The translations under genes and the position numbers were made by a program. This document shows, in pieces, positions 61,574 to 64,000 of a stretch of DNA of 64,000 nt (the first letter of the stretch is position 1; each line of letters begins with the position of its first letter). The notes below the pieces were generated by a model. The model saw nothing but the letters and a program-made list of their open reading frames with translations. It was not told the origin of the DNA and made no database searches. The stretch is taken from the NCBI RefSeq assembly GCF_905147045.1, contig NC_065905.1, forward strand, positions 11,532,001 to 11,596,000. The letters are read 5' to 3'. The DNA is from Nymphalis io (taxonomy: Eukaryota; Arthropoda; Insecta; Lepidoptera; Nymphalidae).

Positions 61574-63302
61574 TGGCGGGCGCGGCGGGTGCGCGCGTCA
61601 CGGGGCACGCCCCCCCCGCCCGCACCGCGCGCGCAGCGCACGTGTAGCAGAACACCAAACTGCGGGCGCACAGGCGCAGGCGGGTTATCGACCGGCCCGG
61701 CTGACACTCTGATGTCATAGCGACGAGTACTCACCCGGAGACCGGCAGCACGGTGGGCACGCGCCAGCGCTGGCGGCACACGGGGCACACGTTGAGCGTC
61801 GGCGCGTCCGCGCGCTGCACACGCAACCTTACTTAACATATCTGTACTGTCGCGCGCGGGACCGCGTGCGGCACGTGTGAGGCGCGAGTGGGTACCTGCG
61901 GCGGCGGCGGCGCGGGCAGGTGGTGCAGCGCCAGCGGGCGGCGCGCGTCCCACCAGCGCAGCAGCTGCACGGCGAAGGCCCCGTGCTGCGCGACGGCGCT
62001 GCACGCGCGCCACACCATCGGGAACGTGACCACCGCGCTCCTGCCGGCACGCCCGCACATTACATATCCGGCATCTAATGAAACCTGAACTGTTTAAGCT
62101 TCCTAATGTGACCTGTAAATTATCTTACAATAAAATAAATATCTAGAAACAATATTAGATTTACCGACGCAGGATTCGTCTGGATGATACTTTGAAGTCC
62201 TTTAATGGTGAGTAAAAACGTTATACACGATGAATGTGAGAATATAATCGGTCTCCTGGTCTGGACCGCGTCGGGCGTGTCGCGAGCGTCTCACCCGAGC
62301 CGGCCGGCCGCGACGGCGCGCACGAAGTCGCCCCAGGTGTCGTCGGGGCGCTCGGCGGGCGCGTCCCGCAGCGTGAGGCCGAGCAGGCGCAGCGCGGGCG
62401 TCGGCGCGCGGCCCGCGCCCGTCAGGTAGCGCGCCAGCAGCGCCAGCCTGCCCGCCTCGCCCAAGAAGTGCACCACGCTCCAGAGCCTGACGGCCGCTTT
62501 ACGGGCTCGGTCCGTTTTGCTCTGAAGTTAGTGTTGACCATGGTTTGACATAACGGGCGAGAACATAAAAACTAAAATATTTAATGCCCTATTACTGCTA
62601 CCCATCCCGGATTCGCACGGGTCGAATGAGGGTCAAGGAAACGTTCATATCGTAATATTATATATAACTCCTACCGGTTTGTAGGTATATATTGTTTACG
62701 CGGCGTAAACCAGTGAATCTGTCGTTAAGCTGAATTGGCATAATTTTTTCCGACATCTTCAACATTCGTGGTCATATTTCAGCTAATTTAAACGAAACGT
62801 TAAAAACATAAACCTTCCTTATAAATAACTCCGTCCATTAGTGAAAACCGAATGAAAACCCGTTCGGTAGTTTTGGAGTATATCGCGTGCAGACTAGAGG
62901 ATTATGTGAACGAGGCCGTCTAATCAGATTATGTCTACTGAAAACTTTTATTTTAATACCATCAATAACACTGAACACCCCCACGAGGTCGCGTAAATGT
63001 GTGTAGCAGTCGCGTACTCGGCCTTCGAGGCAACTTCGACGTAGTGTAGTGGGCGTTTACCAGACAACATAAAAGAATGAAACTAAGTACAAAACCCACC
63101 TTACCCAATCTTCCGTCTTCTATATCCTCTCTCCACTTATCCACCATTTTCTCCACTTTTTGCCGGACATATGGTAACAGCACCAGCAGTGCTAGTGACC
63201 CTCGCTCGAGGTTCTGCGGCAGTCGTGTACCTGAACTGAACTCTGTGCTAGGGGAGATCGGCACTCTGACCAAACCATAGAAGCATTCTGAGAATGATGC
63301 AG
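61545..63302 (-). CDS. PEX12: PEX12 peroxisomal RING peroxin, partial (N-terminus not in window)
   Basis: Exons (minus): 63302-63100, 62521-62295, 62040-61896, 61814-61735, 61659-61545. Phases agree; about 256 residues seen, and the first exon starts mid-codon, so N-terminal exon(s) lie further right. PEX12 is a membrane RING subunit of the PEX2-PEX10-PEX12 ubiquitin ligase that recycles the import receptor PEX5. Diagnostic segments: ASFSECFYGLVR, LALLVLLPYVRQKVEKM, ALRLLGLTL, VQLLRWWDARRP, then the atypical RING NVCPVCRQRWRVPTVLPVSG with CYTC and CPVT, keeping the few zinc ligands typical of PEX12. It ends LRRLYLDP because of a tandem repeat; without that repeat the frame would continue to a stop at 61408. 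The exons at 61.5-62.5 kb are extremely GC-rich compared with their surroundings. Confidence 0.9.
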
Positions 63303-64000
63303 CTGGAAAGATAATATAAATAAAATTTTGTAGAAGTATATTCTTTTTACTTGAGAGTTTTTATATAACTATTTTTAGCTACAAGGTGTTGTCAATATTT
63401 AATGGCAATTAAATTGATTTTTCTAGTCTAGAGAAATAAACTGAAATATATGGAGTAATTTATAAGGAATATTTTCCTTATAAATTACTCTAAAGTTATA
63501 CAAAGTTATATTTCAACAACTCTCATTTTAAATAAGCTTTTTTATAAAATAGGCGGTGATATTTGTGCCTATACATTGACAGTTCATTGAATAAATACTA
63601 TAGAAGCAGAGTATTTGAAATATTTTGATTTTAGTTTTACTATCAATGTTATTCATGGTTCAGATTAATATATTTTTTTTCTATAAATATGTTATTTATA
63701 ACAAATCGTGTTTTTATGATTCTTATTAGGCCACACACTTTCTTTTTTTCATACAATATTTTTAATATTCAAGGATGTACTGCATGCTAATAAATGTTGC
63801 AATCATCAAAATGAATTTATTTTATGCAAGTAACTCTTGAGAGGTTTAAATTGTAAGAAAAAACATTTATATTTAAAAACAGTTATATTATCAGAAAATA
63901 TTGCATATACAGCATTTTACATGCTTTCCACAGCATGAGAGTGTACACAAATCCAACTTTCTGAATCTAGGCTGATACTGAGAATTTTTGGACAGGAATA
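63303..64000. other. PEX12 intron or upstream DNA, nothing recognised
   Basis: AT-rich, with a short inverted repeat at about 63454-63493 (TAATTTATAAGGAATATTTT and its complement). I looked for the missing PEX12 N-terminal exon here and did not find a convincing one. Confidence 0.4.

Noticed and set aside
61408..62058. 216-codon Arg/Ala-rich minus-strand ORF
   Set aside because: Out-of-frame reading through PEX12 exons and introns in GC-rich DNA. Only its last part overlaps the true PEX12 frame.
63950..64000. Missing PEX12 N-terminal exon near the right edge
   Set aside because: The short open frame there has none of the residues expected just before ASFSE in the family; not convincing.

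Overview
The window is an AT-rich, intron-rich insect nuclear sequence. Protein families, short GT-AG introns and several tRNA-derived SINE families typical of moths and butterflies point to Lepidoptera, probably a butterfly; I cannot name the species. There is no bacterial or organellar sequence and no CRISPR array.

Seven complete genes and one partial gene can be assembled exon by exon, with splice phases that agree. In order: an ABHD11-like mitochondrial alpha/beta hydrolase (+, 5625-10936); a 684-residue prophenoloxidase with 13 coding exons, a TATA box and GATA/RUNX sites upstream (-, 15008-20179); the 89-residue dynein light chain LC8 (-, 30212-30806), divergent from the splicing factor SF2/SRSF1 (+, 32284-34810); the ubiquinone methyltransferase COQ5 (-, 36696-39067), convergent with SF2 and divergent from GUCD1 (+, 39830-41431); an unrecognised 267-residue protein with a signal peptide, spread over 14.7 kb by two transposon-filled introns (+, 45449-60145); and the peroxisomal RING peroxin PEX12 (-, 61545-63302, N-terminus not in view). 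These are mostly unrelated housekeeping genes plus one immune gene, not an operon or pathway cluster.

The rest is mobile DNA. Three SINE families (called A, B and C here) recur throughout. There are several 3' ends of non-LTR retrotransposons and a candidate Helitron at 9083-10204 with an inverted relative near 59.6 kb. A PIF/Harbinger-like MITE sits inside a family-B SINE (46.6-47.2 kb), and a LINE sits inside a family-A SINE (24.4-25.7 kb). The largest structure is a Ty3/gypsy element of CsRn1 type with a CHCC gag finger, nested in a LINE (53.0-59.3 kb) inside an intron.

I found no clearly new biological system. The best leads are the composite RUNX-GATA site upstream of prophenoloxidase, a possible N-terminally extended LC8 isoform from an upstream exon, a 40-bp tandem repeat that appears to have shortened the PEX12 C-terminus, the LINE/gypsy chimera that one deletion would explain, and the unrecognised secreted protein.
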